A program made the position numbers and the translations under genes. From NCBI GenBank assembly GCA_963738345.1, contig CAVTWI010000002.1, positions 5,332,001 through 5,396,000 of the forward strand: a DNA stretch of 64,000 nucleotides. The letters run 5' to 3'. Numbering within the stretch: the stretch's first letter is position 1; every line of letters begins with the position of its first letter. Below the pieces are notes generated by a model, which was not told the DNA's origin, did not search any database, and saw nothing but the letters and a program-made list of their open reading frames with translations. Shown in pieces: positions 61,444 through 64,000 of the stretch. This stretch comes from Bog-159 sp963738345. Lineage in GTDB: Bacteria > Acidobacteriota > Terriglobia > Bryobacterales > Bryobacteraceae.

Positions 61444-62233
61444 CTAGCTCTTACGCTCAGCCGGTTCCACACCGGATTGATAACGCCGTTGCAGGCTATC
61501 GAACTGGCGATGGTAGCCCCATCCCCAGCGATACATCAGATACTTGGCCAGCAGCACCAGAATTGACAATCCGTAAATCGAGCTTTGGAAGAACGATGCC
61601 GACGAGGCTTGCGCGAAATACCGCGTGGGCACCGGGACTTCGGTGATGCGCATCCGCAGCGCCACCATCTGCGCCATAATCTCCTGGTCGAAGATGAACT
61701 TATCGGAATTGGTTTCCAGGTTCACCGATTCCAGCACCTCGCGGCGAAATGCGCGATAGCCGGTATGGTATTCCGATAGGTGCAAACCGAACGTGACATT
61801 TTCCGCCCATGTCAGAAAGCGGTTCGAAATGTATTTCCACCAGGGCATGCCTTGCTTCATCGGGATTGGTTCCCATCAGGCGCGATCCCAGCACGGCATC
61901 GGCGCTGCCTTCCTGGATGGGACGCACAATCTCCGGCAGCAGCGTCGGGTCGTATTGATAATCCGGGTGGACCATCACCACAATATCGGCGCCCGCCTTC
62001 AACGCCTCGCGATAGCAGGTCTTCTGGTTGGCGCCGTATCCGTAATTGCGATTGTGGACAAATAACTCAAGCCCCATCTCGCGCGCGATTTGAGCGGTCT
62101 CGTCGGAACTGCCGTCATCCACCAGGATGACCAGATCGACAAGTTCGCGCGGCAAGTCCTGATAAGTCATGTGTAGGGTTTTGGCCGCATTATAAGCGGG
62201 CATCACCACTACGACTTTTGACTTACCCGTCAT
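61444..62233 (-). CDS. GT2-family glycosyltransferase (one frameshift)
   Basis: About 262 residues: KVVVVMPAYNAAKTL and VDLVILVDDGSSDET are the nucleotide-sugar motifs, VMVHPDYQYDPTLL contains the metal-binding acidic site, and a C-terminal helix (YGLSILVLLAKYLMYRW) may attach it to the membrane. It resembles dolichol/undecaprenyl-phosphate mannosyltransferase-like enzymes. Frames join near 61860. Its ATG overlaps the methyltransferase stop. Confidence 0.85.
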
Positions 62234-62928
62234 GGAGAGGTCTCCGGCACGGCGGTCACAATGAATTGATAAGCGAACATTTTCTTCCACCAGCGTGCGG
62301 ATTCGTACGACATTCTTTCGAGCGATCGCACCACGGCGCTTCCTTCCCACTTCGGCAGCGCCAATCCGATCGGCACGCCCGAGCACCGCAAACCGTCGAG
62401 ACGGAAGCCGGTCGATTGAAACAATTCCACCCAGCCCTGCCACGTGTAAAAGTGCAGATGTGTACGGTCGAACAGGCCGCGATCTTCGGCTGGAAAGTTG
62501 CCCGTCAGGACCTTCCAGCGAAAATAGGCGTGGCCGCTGTTGGGAAGCGATGCCACCAACCGGCCTCCGTCGGCCAACACCCCATGCACTTCGCGCAACA
62601 GTAGGGCGGGACGGCGCAAGTGCTCCAGCACATCCGCGCAGATCACGAAATCGAAACGGCCGTGCAGGGGGGGGAGCCCCAGGTCCAGGTCGCGCTCCAA
62701 CAACTCGATCGAATCGGGGCATCCGTCGAGCGCGGCGTCCGGCGAATCGATGCCCGTCACCCGGTAACCACGTCCCGCCAGAATCGCGCCCAGATAGCCG
62801 CCCGCGCAGCCCACATCCAGCACGCGTCGACCCTCGCCCGTTGCAGGCATGCTCGCCAGCAACAGGCTGTGACTGCTGTATGGGCTCTCCTTCAGTTGAT
62901 AGGGCGCGTCCGCAACCGATACCATCAA
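62230..62928 (-). CDS. class I SAM-dependent methyltransferase
   Basis: A 232-residue methyltransferase: SAM motif RVLDVGCAGGYLGAIL, acidic GIDSPDAAL and motif FDFVICADVLEHLRRP. Position just before a GT2 gene and a membrane GT-like protein suggests methylation of a glycan or lipid intermediate. Confidence 0.88.
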   Translation of the reverse strand: MMVSVADAPYQLKESPYSSHSLLLASMPATGEGRRVLDVGCAGGYLGAILAGRGYRVTGIDSPDAALDGCPDSIELLERDLDLGLPPLHGRFDFVICADVLEHLRRPALLLREVHGVLADGGRLVASLPNSGHAYFRWKVLTGNFPAEDRGLFDRTHLHFYTWQGWVELFQSTGFRLDGLRCSGVPIGLALPKWEGSAVVRSLERMSYESARWWKKMFAYQFIVTAVPETSP

Positions 62929-62974
62929 GTCAGATTATCCCGCATTCCACTGACATAATGACTGTGAGGCATCA

Positions 62975-63760
62975 ATGAAATACCGGATGGCGTTCCCCCT
63001 GATGTTATGCGCCGTACTGGGCGGATGCCGCCACCACGATTCCCAAATGGATGCCTTCGTTTCGCCGGATACCGTAGTTCTGGCGGGCGTACGCATGGAT
63101 CAGCTTCGCGCCACGTCCATCTATCGCAAGCTCGATCACGAAAACCGCTTGCCGCATTTCAGCGACCTGCCCAGCCAGGACATGCACGAAGTCCTGCTGG
63201 CAAGCGATGGTAAAAATATGCTGGCGATAACCAAGGGCTCCGTCTCGGCCAAGCCCGCCGGCGGCCTCAGCGCCACCGAATATAAGGGGTTCACACTTTA
63301 CGGTCAGCCCGATACCGTGCGCGCCGCCATGAAACAATTTGACAGCGGCACGGTGGGAGCGCCGCGCGATCTGTTGTCCCGTGCCCGCACCGTTCCAGAC
63401 AACGCGCAGATATGGGCCGTCGTAGCGGACTGGCGGCGCATTGCGCCCGATCAGTTTCGCGGCATGGGAAATCTGGGTAACTTCGATCGCGTCATGCGTC
63501 CGCTCGAAGGTGCTACCCTGACGTTCGATTTGCGCAATGGCGTGCACGCCGCGTTCATCGGAGACTCCCGCACGGAGGCGGACGCCAAAACTTTGGGCGA
63601 CTCGTTGCGCGGACTCGCCGCGATGGTAGGCATGGCCGCCTCGCGCAATAAACCGCAACTGTTAGGCGCATTGAACGGTCTTCAAGTGAAACAAGAGGGC
63701 CGCGTAGTGCGCATGAACCTCGATATAGACGAAGCCGTGGCCGAGAACCTGACGAACTAA
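62975..63760 (+). CDS. hypothetical lipoprotein
   Basis: A 261-residue protein with lipoprotein signal MAFPLMLCAVLGGC (lipobox LGGC). The mature part has a repeated pattern reminiscent of acidobacterial DUF proteins that test residue-level thresholds (AGVRMDQLRATSIYRKL, then GFTLYGQPDTVRAAMKQF and AQIWAVVADWRRIAP), but I do not recognise it. Divergent from the methyltransferase with 46 bases between. Confidence 0.7.
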   Translation: MKYRMAFPLMLCAVLGGCRHHDSQMDAFVSPDTVVLAGVRMDQLRATSIYRKLDHENRLPHFSDLPSQDMHEVLLASDGKNMLAITKGSVSAKPAGGLSATEYKGFTLYGQPDTVRAAMKQFDSGTVGAPRDLLSRARTVPDNAQIWAVVADWRRIAPDQFRGMGNLGNFDRVMRPLEGATLTFDLRNGVHAAFIGDSRTEADAKTLGDSLRGLAAMVGMAASRNKPQLLGALNGLQVKQEGRVVRMNLDIDEAVAENLTN

Positions 63761-63774
63761 CAACCGATACGCGC

Positions 63775-63825
63775 TTACCGAGCCCCACCCGATTTACCGA
63801 GCCCCAGACCGTGTTACCGAGCCCC
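63775..63825 (+). repeat. three direct repeats TTACCGAGCCCC
   Basis: Exact 12-base copies at 63775, 63794 and 63814, spaced 19-20 bases, in the intergenic region after the lipoprotein gene. Confidence 0.9.
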
Positions 63826-63842
63826 GCCCGTTAAGGGTGGGG
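63822..63842 (+). terminator. GC-rich hairpin, possible terminator
   Basis: CCCCGCCC (63822-63829) pairs with GGGTGGGG (63835-63842) with one G-U, around a five-base loop. No T run follows, so intrinsic termination is uncertain. Confidence 0.35.
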
Positions 63843-63877
63843 TCGCACCTTGCTAAAATTTCCCACAGAGGCACCAT

Positions 63878-64000
63878 ATGAATAGTCGAAGAAATTTCGT
63901 GCTGGGCGCGGGCGGCGCAGCCATTTCCCTGATGGCCGGCAAAGCATCCGCCAATAGCCGTGTGCGCGTAGCCGTATTAGGAGTGAATGGCCGCGGCAAA
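63878..64000 (+). CDS. Tat-exported Gfo/Idh/MocA-family oxidoreductase (5' part)
   Basis: The first 41 residues are visible: a twin-arginine signal (NSRRNFVLGAGGAAISLMAGKASA) followed by the start of a Rossmann fold (RVRVAVLGVNGRGK). This combination marks the exported sugar/inositol oxidoreductases common in Acidobacteria and Planctomycetes. The rest is beyond the right edge. Confidence 0.8.
   Translation, partial: MNSRRNFVLGAGGAAISLMAGKASANSRVRVAVLGVNGRGK

Overview
The window looks like chromosomal DNA of a soil-type Acidobacteriota, probably Solibacter/Bryobacter-like. The markers are several large FtsX/MacB-type permeases each paired with a PadR regulator, 'YGTT..GG' (GloVer/TIGR03803) repeat proteins, a GH31 glucosidase next to a PQQ dehydrogenase carrying a cytochrome c domain, and a lipoprotein/Tat-oxidoreductase pair. 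This is inferred from gene content; no rRNA or tRNA was recognised. Many otherwise conserved genes (cheA, cheW, cheR, gltB, gltD, galE, tolC/adaptor/RND, two glycosyltransferase-type genes) are broken by single-base frameshifts. I read most of these as uncorrected long-read assembly errors, and give such genes as single spans.

Layout. 1-13.1 kb, minus strand: a chemosensory operon read from high to low coordinates, with hemH upstream, then a seven-PAS hybrid histidine kinase, a CheY-like regulator, CheA with a C-terminal receiver, CheW, CheR, a metallo-beta-lactamase-fold enzyme and a soluble poly-HAMP receptor that runs off the left edge. 13.4-19.4 kb, plus strand: glutamate synthase gltB-gltD. 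19.4-31.2 kb: an isolated permease, a hypothetical/HEAT-repeat pair, and a PadR-permease-permease cluster followed by a GloVer repeat gene, a small relic of a third permease and a second PadR gene. 31.2-34.1 kb, minus strand: M20 amidohydrolase, rnhA and dusB. 35.1-44.0 kb, minus strand: a compact chain galE, amidohydrolase, TolC, adaptor, RND pump and cation diffusion facilitator. 44.0-50.2 kb: an accessory region with an alpha/beta hydrolase, a decayed partial copy of it 5 kb away, a truncated GloVer gene, a vapBC locus and long gene-poor stretches.

50.2-53.9 kb holds the most informative regulatory unit. An ArsA-type ATPase with an HSP20-like tail and a 70-residue partner are followed by a sigma70-like promoter, a well-matched M-box (Mg2+) riboswitch with an intrinsic terminator, an NRAMP-related transporter whose metal-site motifs differ from those of Mn/Fe NRAMPs, and a 63-residue one-helix membrane protein. 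Together these predict magnesium-controlled import through a non-canonical NRAMP.

53.9-64 kb: a second PIN toxin-antitoxin pair, periplasmic carbohydrate enzymes (GH31 and a quinoprotein dehydrogenase), a polysaccharide or lipid glycosylation cluster (methyltransferase, GT2, large membrane protein), a lipoprotein, and the start of a Tat-exported Gfo/Idh/MocA oxidoreductase cut by the right edge.
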